From: Mycobacterium colombiense CECT 3035
Lineage (GTDB): Bacteria; Actinomycetota; Actinomycetes; Mycobacteriales; Mycobacteriaceae
Length of the DNA: 64,000 bases
NCBI RefSeq assembly: GCF_002105755.1
Contig: NZ_CP020821.1
Span: 930,001 to 994,000 of the forward strand
Direction of reading: 5' to 3'
Shown here: positions 31,599 through 40,789 of the stretch, in pieces
Position numbering within the stretch: the stretch's first letter is position 1
How the letters are laid out: every line of letters begins with the position of its first letter
Notes under the pieces: model-generated
Database searches by the model: none
What the model was told of the DNA's origin: nothing
What the model saw: the letters and a program-made list of their open reading frames with translations, nothing else
Program-made: the position numbers and the translations under genes

Positions 31599-32536
31599 CA
31601 ACGGCGGCGCTGGACACGCAGTTGCAGGGCTACCTTGACCATCTCACGATCGAGCGCGGCGTCGCCGCGAACACCCTGAGCTCGTACGGCCGCGACCTGC
31701 GCCGCTACACAAGACACTTGTCGGACCGTGGAATTCACGACCTGGCCAAGGTGGGCGAGAACGACGTGAGCGAGTTCCTGGTGGCGCTGCGCCGCGGCGA
31801 TCCCGACACCGGCGTCGCCGCGCTGTCCGCGGTGTCGGCGGCGCGGGCGCTGATCGCGGTGCGTGGCCTGCATCGGTTCGCCGCCGCCGAGGGGCTGGCC
31901 GAACTCGACGTGGCGCGCGCGGTGCGCCCGCCGACGCCGGGCCGCCGGCTGCCCAAGAGCCTGACCATCGACCAGGTGCTGGCGCTGCTGGAGGGCGCCG
32001 GCGGCGAGAGCCCGGCCGACGGCCCGCTGACGCTGCGTAACCGGGCGCTGCTCGAACTCCTGTACTCCACCGGCGCACGCATCTCCGAAGCCGTCGGCCT
32101 GGACGTCGACGACGTCGACACGCACGCCCGGTCGGTGTTGTTGCGCGGCAAGGGCGGTAAGCAGCGGCTGGTGCCGATCGGGCGGCCGGCCGTCGCCGCG
32201 CTGGACTCCTATCTGGTGCGGGGCCGTGCGGAGCTGGCCCGCCGCGGGCGCGGGACGCCGGGCATCTTCCTCAATGTGCGCGGCGGGCGGCTGTCGCGGC
32301 AGAGCGCGTGGCAGGTCCTGCAGGACGCGGCCGCGCGCGCCGGCATCACCTCGGGGGTGTCGCCGCACATGCTGCGGCATTCCTTCGCCACCCACCTGCT
32401 GGAGGGCGGCGCCGACGTGCGGGTCGTGCAGGAGCTGCTCGGGCACGCCTCGGTGACGACGACGCAGATCTACACCATGGTCACCGTGCACGCGCTGCGC
32501 GAAGTGTGGGCCGAGGCCCACCCGCGGGCGCAGTAG
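31595..32536 (+). CDS. xerD: Tyrosine recombinase XerD
   Basis: 313-residue chromosome-dimer resolution recombinase. The N-terminal SAM-like DNA-binding domain spans about 1-95. Catalytic residues are Arg in STGARISE, Lys in GKGGKQR, HxxR in SPHMLRHSF, His in LLGHAS and the nucleophile Tyr in TTQIYT. It is the homologue of Rv1701, coupled to the Nudix gene, and convergent with the methyltransferase gene with 9 bases between stops. Confidence 0.96.
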
Positions 32537-32545
32537 TCGCCCCGC

Positions 32546-33301
32546 TCAGCCGCCCAGGTAGTCGGACTCCAGCACCAGGTCGGACAGCATCGTCTGGTAC
32601 TCCACGTGCGTCTTGTGCTCGACCGTGCTGAACAGCTTGCCCTGCTGGCGGTGCATGTACTCGCGGTATTTCGGCGCGCCCGGCACCCGGACGTTGTCGG
32701 CGACCACGATCGAGCCCGGATGCAGCCAGCCGCGCTCCATGATGCTCTTCAGGTCGTCGAGGTAGGCGTCCTTGTCGTGGTCGAGGAACACGAAATCGAG
32801 TGTGCCTTCGGCGAATCCGTGCTCGGTGGCCAGCGCGTCCAGGGTGCGACCGCCGTCGCCGATGGTGCCGACCACGCACGTCACCCGGTCGGCGACGCCG
32901 GCGTGCGCCCAGATCTGGCGGGCGTTGGCGGCGTTGGCGTCGGCGAGTTCGACCGAGAACACCTTGGCCTTCGGGGCCGCCCGGGCGATGCGCAGGGCGC
33001 CATAGCCGCAGTAGGTGCCCAACTCGAGCGCGAGCGCCGGGTCGGCGCGCCGCACGGCGGCGTCGAGCAGCAGCCCCTTCTCGTCGCCGACGTTGATCAG
33101 CAGCGATTTCTCGTAGGCGAACTTGTCGATGGTGGCCAGCACGTCGTCGATGTCGCCGGCCCGCGCGTTCTGCAGCACGTACTCGACGGCGGCCGCCTCG
33201 CGCCCGTCACCGATCTGGCCCGTCGTGGTGATGTTCTGGGCGCCGGCGGCCATGCGCCAGACCGACCAACGCAGTAGAGGTATCCGTCGCTTCAGGTTCA
33301 T
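32546..33301 (-). CDS. Class I O-methyltransferase (Rv1703c homologue)
   Basis: 251-residue SAM-dependent O-methyltransferase related to catechol/caffeoyl-CoA O-methyltransferases. The SAM site is ALELGTYCGYGALRIA, with FSVELA as the acidic loop. The metal and catalytic region is LDFVFLDHDKDAYLDD and VVADNVRVPG. The start is ATG 33301, or GTG 33310 three codons upstream. It is transcribed on its own, divergent from parA. The natural substrate is unknown. Confidence 0.9.
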   Translation of the reverse strand: MNLKRRIPLLRWSVWRMAAGAQNITTTGQIGDGREAAAVEYVLQNARAGDIDDVLATIDKFAYEKSLLINVGDEKGLLLDAAVRRADPALALELGTYCGYGALRIARAAPKAKVFSVELADANAANARQIWAHAGVADRVTCVVGTIGDGGRTLDALATEHGFAEGTLDFVFLDHDKDAYLDDLKSIMERGWLHPGSIVVADNVRVPGAPKYREYMHRQQGKLFSTVEHKTHVEYQTMLSDLVLESDYLGG

Positions 33302-33467
33302 AGACGCCACGATAGGCGGGTGGCGCCGCGGGCCCTTTGCGCTCGGAAATTGGTGCTGGTGTGACTGAAGTGAATAGGCTGTCGGGATGTGCGTTCTACC
33401 ACCGATTTTTCCCCATATTGGCTGGTTAATTGCCTGCGGGTCGCCGAGTTTCGCGCGTCGAACCCGT

Positions 33468-33473
33468 TAGACT
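33468..33473 (+). promoter_or_regulatory. -10 box (TAGACT) of the parA-scpA-scpB operon
   Basis: TAGACT fits the mycobacterial TANNNT -10 consensus. Seven bases later the transcript would begin at 33481-33482, where an ATG occurs. No good -35 is evident. This would give a leaderless mRNA starting with a 9-codon open frame that overlaps parA. Confidence 0.4.
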
Positions 33474-33481
33474 TTCCGACG

Positions 33482-33511
33482 ATGTTCACCTCCCGAACAC
33501 CCCCGCCATGA
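33482..33511 (+). CDS. Possible leaderless 9-residue upstream ORF
   Basis: ATG 33482 opens a frame encoding MFTSRTPPP that ends in TGA at 33509-33511. The stop overlaps the parA ATG (33508) as ATGA. parA itself lacks a visible ribosome site, so re-initiation after this mini-ORF would be a simple way to translate it. Evidence is positional only. Confidence 0.3.
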   Translation: MFTSRTPPP

Positions 33512-34371
33512 CCGAGCAGCCGGACAACGGCGTCGAGCTCGGCCTGACCGGGCGGCCGCCGCGGGCGATCCCGGAGCCACAGCCGCGCACCTCGCACGGC
33601 CCGGCCAAAGTCGTCGCCATGTGCAACCAGAAGGGCGGCGTCGGGAAGACCACGTCGACCATCAACCTGGGTGCCGCGCTGGCCGAGTACGGCCGCCGCG
33701 TGCTGCTGGTGGACATGGACCCGCAGGGCGCGCTGTCCGCCGGCCTGGGCGTCCCGCACTACGAGCTGGAGAAGACGATCCACAACGTGCTGGTCGAGCC
33801 GCGGGTGTCGATCGACGACGTGCTGCTGCAGACCCGGGTCAAGCACATGGATCTGGTGCCCAGCAACATCGACCTGTCGGCCGCGGAGATCCAGCTGGTC
33901 AACGAGGTGGGGCGCGAGCAGACGCTGGGCCGCGCGCTGCACCCGGTGCTGGACCGCTACGACTACGTGCTGATCGACTGCCAGCCGTCGCTGGGGCTGC
34001 TCACCGTCAACGGCCTGGCCTGCGCCGACGGCGTGGTGATCCCGACCGAGTGCGAGTACTTCTCGCTGCGCGGGTTGGCGCTGCTGACCGATACCGTCGA
34101 CAAGGTGCGCGACCGGCTGAACCCGAAGCTCGAGATCAGCGGGATCCTGCTCACCCGGTACGACCCGCGCACGGTCAACTCGCGCGAGGTGATGGCCCGG
34201 GTGGTGGAGCGGTTCGGCGACCTGGTCTTCGACACCGTGATCACCCGGACCGTCCGGTTCCCGGAGACCAGCGTGGCCGGCGAACCCATCACCACCTGGG
34301 CGCCGCGCTCCACCGGCGCCATCGCGTACCGCGCGCTGGCCCGCGAGTTCATCGACCGATTCGGCGCGTGA
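33508..34371 (+). CDS. parA: ParA-family ATPase (Rv1708 homologue)
   Basis: 287-residue ParA/Soj/MinD-type ATPase. The deviant Walker A is CNQKGGVGKTTSTINLG, switch I follows in LLVDMDPQGAL, and Walker B is DYVLIDCQPSLGLL. It is the head gene of the parA-scpA-scpB string and so probably contributes to chromosome segregation, although the main partition ParA lies elsewhere in mycobacteria. Start ATG 33508 is used; an in-frame TTG at 33430 would add 26 residues. The stop overlaps scpA (GTGA). Confidence 0.9.
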   Translation: MTEQPDNGVELGLTGRPPRAIPEPQPRTSHGPAKVVAMCNQKGGVGKTTSTINLGAALAEYGRRVLLVDMDPQGALSAGLGVPHYELEKTIHNVLVEPRVSIDDVLLQTRVKHMDLVPSNIDLSAAEIQLVNEVGREQTLGRALHPVLDRYDYVLIDCQPSLGLLTVNGLACADGVVIPTECEYFSLRGLALLTDTVDKVRDRLNPKLEISGILLTRYDPRTVNSREVMARVVERFGDLVFDTVITRTVRFPETSVAGEPITTWAPRSTGAIAYRALAREFIDRFGA

Positions 34372-35183
34372 ACGCGACCGAAACCGGTGAGGCGCCACAG
34401 CAGAACGGCTTTCAGGTCCGCCTGACCAATTTCGAGGGCCCGTTCGACCTGCTGTTGCAGCTGATCTTCGCCCATCGTCTCGACGTCACCGAGGTGGCGC
34501 TGCACCAGGTCACCGACGACTTCATCGCCTACACCCGCGAGATCGGGTCGCAGCTGGAGCTGGAGGAGACCACGGCGTTCCTGGTGGTCGCCGCGACCCT
34601 GCTGGACTTGAAGGCGGCCCGGCTGCTGCCGGCCGGACAGGTCGACGACGACGAAGACCTGGCGCTGCTGGAGGTGCGCGACCTGCTGTTCGCCCGGCTG
34701 CTGCAGTACCGCGCGTTCAAGCACGTCGCCGAGATGTTCGCCGAACTCGAGGCCACGGCGCTGCGCAGCTATCCGCGCGCGGTGTCGCTGGAGGACCGGT
34801 TCACCGAACTGCTGCCCGAGGTGATGATCGGCGTCGACGCCGAACGGTTCGCCCAGATCGCCGCGATCGCGTTCACCCCGCGCCCCGTCCCGACCGTGTC
34901 CGTCGGGCACCTGCACCAGGTCCAGGTCTCGGTTCCCGAGCAGGCCAAGAAGCTGCTGGCCATCCTGGAAGCGCGGGGCAGCGGCGCGTGGGCGACGTTC
35001 TCCGAACTGGTCGCCGACTGTGCGGCGTCGATGGAGGTGGTCGGGCGCTTCCTGGCGCTGCTCGAACTGTATCGGTCCCGGGCGGTAGCATTCGACCAGT
35101 CGGAGCCGCTTGGCGTGCTCCAAATCTCGTGGACCGGGGAGCGTCCGGCCAGTGAAGCCTTGGTAGAAGTGCGGGACGAATAG
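34368..35183 (+). CDS. scpA: Segregation and condensation protein ScpA
   Basis: 271-residue kleisin subunit of the SMC condensin complex. The conserved N-terminal SMC-neck-binding region is FEGPFDLLLQLIFAHRLDVT. An acidic middle (QVDDDEDLALLEVRDLL) and a C-terminal winged helix (LFxx, EPLGVLQISW) follow. The GTG start at 34368 overlaps parA by 4 bases; the stop overlaps the scpB GTG by one base. Confidence 0.94.
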   Translation: MNATETGEAPQQNGFQVRLTNFEGPFDLLLQLIFAHRLDVTEVALHQVTDDFIAYTREIGSQLELEETTAFLVVAATLLDLKAARLLPAGQVDDDEDLALLEVRDLLFARLLQYRAFKHVAEMFAELEATALRSYPRAVSLEDRFTELLPEVMIGVDAERFAQIAAIAFTPRPVPTVSVGHLHQVQVSVPEQAKKLLAILEARGSGAWATFSELVADCAASMEVVGRFLALLELYRSRAVAFDQSEPLGVLQISWTGERPASEALVEVRDE

Positions 35184-35878
35184 TGAGTGAAGAACTGCCC
35201 GAGATCGACCTGGATTCACCGATCCCGGACATCGCCGAGGCCGTGCCCATGGAGCCCGAGGAACTCGGTTGCGTGCTGGAGGCGCTGTTGCTGGTGGTGG
35301 ACACCCCGGTGACCGCGGAGGCGCTGGCGTCGGCCACCCAGCAGCCGGTGTACCGCGTCGCCACCAAGCTGCAGGAGATGTCCGAGCAGCTCACCGAGCG
35401 TGACAGCGGCATCGACCTGCGGCAGAACAGCGAGGGCTGGCGGATGTACACCCGCGCCCGGTTCGCGCCCTATGTCGAGAAGCTGCTGCTGGACGGCGCG
35501 CGGTCCAAGCTGACCCGGGCGGCGCTGGAGACGCTGGCCGTGGTCGCCTACCGCCAGCCCGTGACACGCGCGCGGGTGAGCGCGGTGCGCGGTGTCAACG
35601 TCGACGCCGTGATGCGCACGCTGCTTGCGCGGGGCCTGATCACCGAAGCCGGAGTGGACGACGACACCGGCGCGGTGACGTTCGCCACCACCGACCTGTT
35701 CCTGGAGCGCCTGGGGCTGACGTCGCTGGCCGATCTTCCGGACATCGCGCCGCTGCTTCCCGACGTCGACACGATCGAGGACCTCAGCGAATCCCTGGAC
35801 AGCGAGCCACGTTTCATCAAATTGTCCGGCGGTCAATCGTCCGACCAGTCGCTGACGTTCGACGTGGACCAGGATTGA
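35183..35878 (+). CDS. scpB: Segregation and condensation protein ScpB
   Basis: 231-residue double winged-helix partner of ScpA in the SMC complex. Typical segments are LGCVLEALLLVVDTPVTAEA, GWRMYTRARFAPYVEKLL, ALETLAVVAYRQPVTRARV and the ALLARGLI/DLFLERLGL end of the fold. Acidic tails occur at both ends. GTG start at 35183; coupled by a one-base overlap to the next gene. Confidence 0.94.
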   Translation: MSEELPEIDLDSPIPDIAEAVPMEPEELGCVLEALLLVVDTPVTAEALASATQQPVYRVATKLQEMSEQLTERDSGIDLRQNSEGWRMYTRARFAPYVEKLLLDGARSKLTRAALETLAVVAYRQPVTRARVSAVRGVNVDAVMRTLLARGLITEAGVDDDTGAVTFATTDLFLERLGLTSLADLPDIAPLLPDVDTIEDLSESLDSEPRFIKLSGGQSSDQSLTFDVDQD

Positions 35879-36621
35879 TGGAAGAAGCTCAGGGGATCCG
35901 GCTGCAAAAAGTGTTGTCCCAGGCCGGAATTGCATCGCGGCGGGCCGCCGAGAAGTTGATCATCGACGGCCGCGTCGAGGTGGACGGCCAGGTGGTGACC
36001 GAGTTGGGCACCCGCGTCGACCCGGACTCCGCGGTGATCCGCGTCGACGGCGCCCGGGTGGTGCTCGACGACTCGCAGGTGTATCTGGCCCTGAACAAGC
36101 CGCGCGGCGTGCACTCGACCATGTCCGACGACCGCGGCCGGCCGTGCATCGGCGATCTGGTCGAGCGCAAGGTTCGCGGCAACAAGAACCTGTTTCACGT
36201 CGGGCGGTTGGACGCCGACACCGAAGGGCTGATCCTGCTGACCAACGACGGCGAGCTCGCGCACCGGCTGATGCACCCCTCCCACGAGGTGCCCAAGACC
36301 TACCTGGCGACGGTGACCGGGTCGGTGCCGCGGGGGCTCGGCAAGAAGCTGCGCGCCGGCATCGAATTGGAGGACGGGGTGGCGCGGGTTGACGAGTTCG
36401 CGGTGGTGGACGCCATTCCGGGCAAGACGCTGGTGCGGGTGACGCTGCACGAGGGGCGCAATCGGATCGTGCGCCGGCTGCTGGCGGCCGCGGGATTCCC
36501 GGTGGAGTCGTTGGTGCGCACCGACATCGGGCCGGTCTCGCTGGGCAAGCAGCGGCCGGGCACCTTCCGGGCGCTGGCTCACCACGAGATCGGGCAGCTG
36601 TATAAGGCGGTGGGGCTGTGA
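35878..36621 (+). CDS. 23S rRNA pseudouridine synthase (RluB/RsuA family, Rv1711 homologue)
   Basis: 247-residue enzyme with an N-terminal S4 domain ([20 protein letters not shown]) and a pseudouridine synthase domain. The catalytic Asp is in [18 protein letters not shown]. The C-terminal [14 protein letters not shown] is typical of the RsuA/RluB group. ATG 35878 overlaps the scpB stop by one base; a TTG at 35875 is in frame. The location next to scpAB matches many bacteria, where this gene is rluB. Confidence 0.92.
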   Translation: MEEAQGIRLQKVLSQAGIASRRAAEKLIIDGRVEVDGQVVTELGTRVDPDSAVIRVDGARVVLDDSQVYLALNKPRGVHSTMSDDRGRPCIGDLVERKVRGNKNLFHVGRLDADTEGLILLTNDGELAHRLMHPSHEVPKTYLATVTGSVPRGLGKKLRAGIELEDGVARVDEFAVVDAIPGKTLVRVTLHEGRNRIVRRLLAAAGFPVESLVRTDIGPVSLGKQRPGTFRALAHHEIGQLYKAVGL

Positions 36622-37301
36622 GCGGCGTGGTGGTGGCCATCGACGGTCCGGCCGGCACCGGAAAGTCTTCGGTGTCAAAGGGATTGGCGCAGGCGCTCGG
36701 CGCACGCTACCTGGACACCGGCGGAATGTACCGGATGGTGACGCTGGCAGTGCTGCGCGCCGACATCGACCCGGCCGACGCCGAGGCCGTCGCGCACACG
36801 GCGGAAACGGTGCAGATGTCGATCGACTCTCACCCCGACGGCGACCGTTATTTCCTCTGTGGAGAGGATGTTTCGACGGAGATCCGTGGCGACCGGGTCA
36901 CCGGCGCGGTGTCGGCGGTGTCCTCGGTTCCGGCGGTGCGCACCCGGCTCGTCGACCTGCAGCGCGAAATGGCCGAGGGTCCCGGGAGTGTCGTCGTCGA
37001 GGGCCGTGACATCGGCACCGTCGTGCTGCCCAACGCGCCGGTGAAGATCTTCCTGACCGCGTCGGCCGAGACCCGCGCGCGGCGGCGCAACGACCAGAAC
37101 GTGGCGGCCGGGCTGGCCGACGACTACGAGGCGGTGCTGGCCGACGTCCGCCGCCGCGACCATCTCGACTCCACGCGGGCGGTGTCGCCGCTGCGGGCGG
37201 CACCGGACGCGGTGGTCGTCGACACCAGCGAGATGACCGAGGCCCAGGTGATCTCGCACCTGCGGGACCTGGTCAAGCAGCGAAGCGGGGCGGTGCGGTG
37301 A
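36618..37301 (+). CDS. cmk: Cytidylate kinase
   Basis: 227-residue CMP/dCMP kinase. The P-loop is [17 protein letters not shown], followed by [14 protein letters not shown] and the CMP-binding [12 protein letters not shown]. Length and order (rluB-cmk-der) match the conserved actinobacterial cluster. GTG start at 36618 overlaps the upstream stop; its stop overlaps the der GTG by 4 bases. Confidence 0.95.
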   Translation: MSGVVVAIDGPAGTGKSSVSKGLAQALGARYLDTGGMYRMVTLAVLRADIDPADAEAVAHTAETVQMSIDSHPDGDRYFLCGEDVSTEIRGDRVTGAVSAVSSVPAVRTRLVDLQREMAEGPGSVVVEGRDIGTVVLPNAPVKIFLTASAETRARRRNDQNVAAGLADDYEAVLADVRRRDHLDSTRAVSPLRAAPDAVVVDTSEMTEAQVISHLRDLVKQRSGAVR

Positions 37302-38698
37302 GTCAAGACGGCACGTGGAGCGACGAAAGCGACTGGGATTCAGTCGAATTCGGCCTGGACGAACAGGAGGACGCCGGACCTGCGCCCGTGGTGGCAGTGG
37401 TCGGCCGGCCCAACGTCGGCAAATCGACGCTGGTGAACCGGATCCTGGGCCGGCGGGAAGCGGTGGTGCAGGACATCCCGGGCGTCACCCGCGACCGGGT
37501 GTCCTACGACGCGCTGTGGACGGGCCGCCGGTTCGTCGTGCAGGACACCGGGGGATGGGAACCCGACGCCAAGGGGCTGCAGCAGCTGGTGGCCGATCAG
37601 GCCTCGGTGGCCATGCGCACCGCCGACGCGGTGATCCTGGTGGTCGATGCTGTCGTCGGCGCCACCACCGCCGACGAGGCCGCCGCCCGGATCCTGCTGC
37701 GGTCGGGCAAGCCGGTCTTCTTGGCGGCCAACAAGGTTGACAGCGACAAGGTCGAGGCGGACGCCGCGATGCTGTGGTCCCTGGGGCTCGGTGAGCCGTA
37801 CGCGATCAGCGCGATGCACGGCCGCGGCGTGGCGGACCTGCTCGACGCGGTGCTGGCCGCGCTGCCCGAGGTCTCCGAGGTGGCGGCCACGTCCGGTGGT
37901 CCGCGGCGCGTGGCGCTGGTCGGCAAGCCCAACGTCGGCAAGAGCTCGCTGTTGAACAAGCTGGCCGGCGACCAGCGCTCGGTGGTGCACGACGTCGCCG
38001 GAACCACGGTGGACCCGGTGGACTCGCTGATCGAGCTGGGCGAGCGGGTGTGGCGGTTCGTCGACACCGCGGGGCTGCGGCGCAAGGTCGGTCAGGCCAG
38101 CGGGCACGAGTTCTACGCCTCGGTGCGCACGCACTCGGCCATCGATGCGGCCGAGGTGGTGATCGTGCTGATCGACGGGTCGGACCCGCTCACCGAACAG
38201 GACCAGCGGGTGTTGTCGATGGTCATCGAGGCCGGCCGCGCCCTGGTGCTGGCCTTCAACAAGTGGGATCTGGTCGACGAGGACCGCCGCGAGCTGCTGG
38301 AGCGCGAGATCGACCGCGAGCTGGTGCAGCTGCGGTGGGCGCCGCGCGTCAACATCTCCGCCAAGACCGGGCGGGCGCTGCAGAAGCTGGTGCCCGCGAT
38401 GGAGACCGCGCTGGCGTCATGGGATGCGCGGATCCCGACCGGCCCGCTGAACTCGTGGCTCAAGGAGGTGGTGGCCGCCACGCCGCCGCCCGTGCGTGGG
38501 GGCAAGCAGCCGCGCATCCTGTTCGCCACCCAGGCCACCGCGCGGCCGCCGACCTTTGTGTTGTTCACCACCGGTTTCCTGGAGGCCGGGTATCGGCGGT
38601 TCCTGGAGCGACGGCTGCGCGAGACGTTCGGGTTCGAGGGCTCGCCGATCCGGATCAACGTGCGGGTGCGCGAAAAGCGGGGGGCCAGGCGGCGCTGA
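37298..38698 (+). CDS. der: Ribosome-assembly GTPase Der (EngA)
   Basis: 466-residue GTPase with two G domains in tandem. G1 of the first is [10 protein letters not shown], with DTGGW as G3 and NKVDS as G4. G1 of the second is [10 protein letters not shown], with DTAGLRRK and NKWDL. A C-terminal KH-like domain ends in [11 protein letters not shown]. It acts in 50S subunit biogenesis. It is the last gene of the parA-to-der operon and the homologue of Rv1713. Confidence 0.96.
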   Translation: MSQDGTWSDESDWDSVEFGLDEQEDAGPAPVVAVVGRPNVGKSTLVNRILGRREAVVQDIPGVTRDRVSYDALWTGRRFVVQDTGGWEPDAKGLQQLVADQASVAMRTADAVILVVDAVVGATTADEAAARILLRSGKPVFLAANKVDSDKVEADAAMLWSLGLGEPYAISAMHGRGVADLLDAVLAALPEVSEVAATSGGPRRVALVGKPNVGKSSLLNKLAGDQRSVVHDVAGTTVDPVDSLIELGERVWRFVDTAGLRRKVGQASGHEFYASVRTHSAIDAAEVVIVLIDGSDPLTEQDQRVLSMVIEAGRALVLAFNKWDLVDEDRRELLEREIDRELVQLRWAPRVNISAKTGRALQKLVPAMETALASWDARIPTGPLNSWLKEVVAATPPPVRGGKQPRILFATQATARPPTFVLFTTGFLEAGYRRFLERRLRETFGFEGSPIRINVRVREKRGARRR

Positions 38699-38740
38699 GG
38701 TTCTGCTTTCGGGACGCCGGCGGTCTGTCCCGCTCTCTCC

Positions 38741-38808
38741 AGACCAATAGGTGCTTCCCAAATCCGCTAGCACCGGCGCTAGCACGTTTGCGATTCACCT
38801 ATTGGTCT
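38741..38808. repeat. Nested inverted repeat upstream of tRNA-Pro
   Basis: AGACCAATAGGTG (38741-38753) is repeated as its exact reverse complement at 38796-38808. Inside the 42-base loop two GCTAGC hexamers (38766-38771, 38778-38783) flank ACCGGC. The whole is 68 bp. It could fold as a cruciform or terminator-like RNA for der, or be a small MITE-like relic; no poly-T tail is present. Confidence 0.6.
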
Positions 38809-38897
38809 TCGGTCGCCAGCCGGGGGAGGTCGCTTGGCGGGTCCGTCGCGCGTTTACGGTAGGCTTTCGACCTGCTGCCGGTGCACGCATCGGCGCG

Positions 38898-38971
38898 CGG
38901 GCTGTGGCGCAGTTTGGTAGCGCACTTGACTGGGGGTCAAGTGGTCGCAGGTTCAAATCCTGTCAGCCCGA
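38898..38971 (+). tRNA. tRNA-Pro (GGG anticodon)
   Basis: A 74-base cloverleaf. The acceptor CGGGCTG pairs with CAGCCCG and the discriminator is A38971. The anticodon stem CTTGA/TCAAG closes loop CTGGGGG with anticodon GGG. The T-arm is GCAGG TTCAAAT CCTGT. CCA is not encoded. Its 3' half from the anticodon loop onward is the left attachment core of the integrated element, and the gene remains intact. Confidence 0.96.
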
Positions 38972-38972
38972 C
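38930..38972. repeat. attL core (43 bp, in tRNA-Pro 3' half)
   Basis: The sequence from CTGGGGG in the anticodon loop to CAGCCCGAC is identical to 48414-48456. The copies are exactly 9484 bp apart. The flanking bases differ on both sides, which fixes the core limits. Confidence 0.95.
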
Positions 38973-39021
38973 ACAGGTCAGAGGCGGTTTTACCGCCGCC
39001 GATGACGCGAAGATTTCCGGC

Positions 39022-39040
39022 GTACGCCCTTTAGTACGCC
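39022..39040. repeat. Left integrase arm-type sites (two GTACGCC repeats)
   Basis: GTACGCC occurs at 39022-39028 and 39034-39040, 12 bp apart, in the context GTACGCCCTTTAG. The same pair with the same spacing lies inside the other end at 48299-48317. The left pair overlaps the -35 region of int. Confidence 0.65.
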
Positions 39041-39049
39041 CACCAGGTC

Positions 39050-39055
39050 TAGACT
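39050..39055 (+). promoter_or_regulatory. -10 box of int (leaderless)
   Basis: TAGACT is followed by 7 bases and then the int ATG (39063), predicting a leaderless transcript. The -35 region (about 39027-39032) falls within the arm-type repeats, so integrase binding should compete with its own transcription. Confidence 0.45.
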
Positions 39056-39062
39056 GACCGGC

Positions 39063-40256
39063 ATGGCGAAGCGTCGCGCCAACTCACAGGGCAACGTCTA
39101 CCAGCGTCCGAATGGGCGTTGGGAGGCGCGGTTGCGCTACCGCGACCCCGACACCGGCGAGCAGAAGCGGGTCAGCGTCTACGGCGCCACCCAGAAGGCG
39201 GCGCTGGCCGAGCTGAAGAAGGTCCGCGACAGGATCGACGAGGGCCAGCCACCGCGGGACGCCACCACGACCGTGGCTGCGTGGATGTCCCACTGGCGGG
39301 CCACCACGCTCGCGGCGTCCGGCCGCAGCCAGGCAACCAAGGCGCTGTATGACAGCCTGAGCCGCAAGCACATCGAGGCGGCGCCGATCGGTCGCGTGCG
39401 GCTCGACCGGCTTCGGCCGTCCGACGTCGAGAAGCTAGTCCTCGACATGCGGGCACAGATGAAGCCAGGGGAGCGGACCGACGACAACCCCAACCCGGAC
39501 CCGGTGCGGGCGCTGGCCGACTCGACGATCCGGTCGACGTACACCGTCCTCCGCGCCAGCCTAGACGGAGCGGTACGCGACGGCCTGCTGGGCAAGAACC
39601 CAGCGGCCGCCGTCAAACGCCCCGGGGTCGAGCGCACAGAGGCCCGACACCTCGACCGCGACGCCGTCATCAAACTGCTCGACGCCGCGAAGGCGTCGCG
39701 GTACCACCCGGCGCTGGTGCTGATCGCGTCGACCGGGATGCGTCGCGGAGAGGCCGCGGCGCTGCGGTGGGAGCACGTCGACCTCAAGACCGGCGCGCTA
39801 CGGGTCGCAGCGACCGTGGCGCGCGTGGACGGCAAGCTGGTCACCACGCCGCCCAAGACGGAACGCTCGAGGCGACAGATACCGCTGTCGGCCCCGGTGG
39901 TCGAAATGCTTCGCGCGCACCGCGCCCGGCAGAAGCGGGAGCGGCTGCAGGCCGGCGACCAATGGCGTGAAAGCGATTTGGTGTTCCCGACCGAGTTTGG
40001 TACGCAGGTCGACCCGCGCAACCTGCTACGGGTGATCCAGGCCGCGGCGAAAAAGGCTGGGCTGCAAGATGTCTACGTTCACACGCTGCGCCACAGCGCT
40101 GCATCGGCGTGGCTCGAAGGTGGTGTGCACATCAAGGCGGTCGCCGATCTGCTCGGGCACAGCTCCATCTCGATCACAGGCGACATTTACGGCCACGCTG
40201 AGGACGCAACCGCACGCGCGGCCGTGGACAGTTTGGCCAATTCGCTGGGTTTGTGA
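39063..40256 (+). CDS. int: Tyrosine integrase
   Basis: 397-residue phage-type tyrosine recombinase. An N-terminal arm-binding domain (about 1-60, GNVYQRPNGRWEARLRYRD) is followed by a SAM-like core-binding domain (about 65-180) and the catalytic domain. Catalytic residues are Arg227 in STGMRRGEAA, a Lys in PKTERSRRQ, HxxR in HTLRHSA (His340, Arg343), His in DLLGHSS and the nucleophile Tyr in GDIYGH. It lies next to attL, reads inward and has no ribosome site, consistent with leaderless expression. It directs recombination at tRNA-Pro. Confidence 0.95.
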   Translation: MAKRRANSQGNVYQRPNGRWEARLRYRDPDTGEQKRVSVYGATQKAALAELKKVRDRIDEGQPPRDATTTVAAWMSHWRATTLAASGRSQATKALYDSLSRKHIEAAPIGRVRLDRLRPSDVEKLVLDMRAQMKPGERTDDNPNPDPVRALADSTIRSTYTVLRASLDGAVRDGLLGKNPAAAVKRPGVERTEARHLDRDAVIKLLDAAKASRYHPALVLIASTGMRRGEAAALRWEHVDLKTGALRVAATVARVDGKLVTTPPKTERSRRQIPLSAPVVEMLRAHRARQKRERLQAGDQWRESDLVFPTEFGTQVDPRNLLRVIQAAAKKAGLQDVYVHTLRHSAASAWLEGGVHIKAVADLLGHSSISITGDIYGHAEDATARAAVDSLANSLGL

Positions 40257-40310
40257 CCGACGTTACATAACGCCAGCAAACCGCAAAACCACCGGCCAGC
40301 GCCGGTTCGA

Positions 40311-40346
40311 CATATGTAGACATGTGCGCGCATATGCGAGCACATG
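40311..40346. repeat. Four CAYRTG boxes at exact 10-bp spacing
   Basis: CATATG (40311), CATGTG (40321), CATATG (40331) and CACATG (40341) each begin exactly ten bases apart, one helical turn. They lie in the 244-base gap between int and the xis-like gene. The rest of that gap holds a small GGGGT/ACCCC hairpin near 40395 and the xis ribosome site (AAGGACC). Confidence 0.6.
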
Positions 40347-40500
40347 CGCATCTTTCGCATTCGCCGAACGTGTAGAGCGCTCTGCAAACGTTTGGGGTGC
40401 AACGACCCCCACAAAATCGATTCGCATCGTCCGCGTGTGTAAGCCTTTATCGCAGAAGCCGCCCAATAACGGCGGTTAACGCAAAGCGAAGGACCACCAC

Positions 40501-40716
40501 ATGACCACCCAGCAACTTGTACCGATCGGCATGACCCGCACCGAAGGCGTCCGCGCCGCACTCGGCGGCATCAGCCGGCCGACCGTCTACCAACTGATCA
40601 AACGCGGCGAGCTCGTCCACGTGAACATCGGCCGCCGCGGATTCGTCACAGCCGCCAGCATCGACGCCTACATCGAAAGGCTCACCGCGGCAACCCAACC
40701 GGCCGGCGCCGCCTAA
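40501..40716 (+). CDS. xis: Excisionase-like HTH protein
   Basis: 71-residue DNA-binding protein with a MerR/excisionase-type winged helix: LGGISRPTVYQLIKRGELVH, then VNIGRRGFVTAASIDAYIERL. This domain is typical of actinophage recombination directionality factors and of small repressors. ATG 40501 is preceded by AAGGACC. The position right after int and a periodic repeat array suits an excisionase that binds cooperatively (inference). No other HTH repressor was found in the element. Confidence 0.8.
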   Translation: MTTQQLVPIGMTRTEGVRAALGGISRPTVYQLIKRGELVHVNIGRRGFVTAASIDAYIERLTAATQPAGAA

Positions 40717-40789
40717 ACACGCCGCTGCGTCAACAACTTCCCGAACACGGACCCCGGCTGCAACCCACGTCCACAGGGGAGACCTAACA

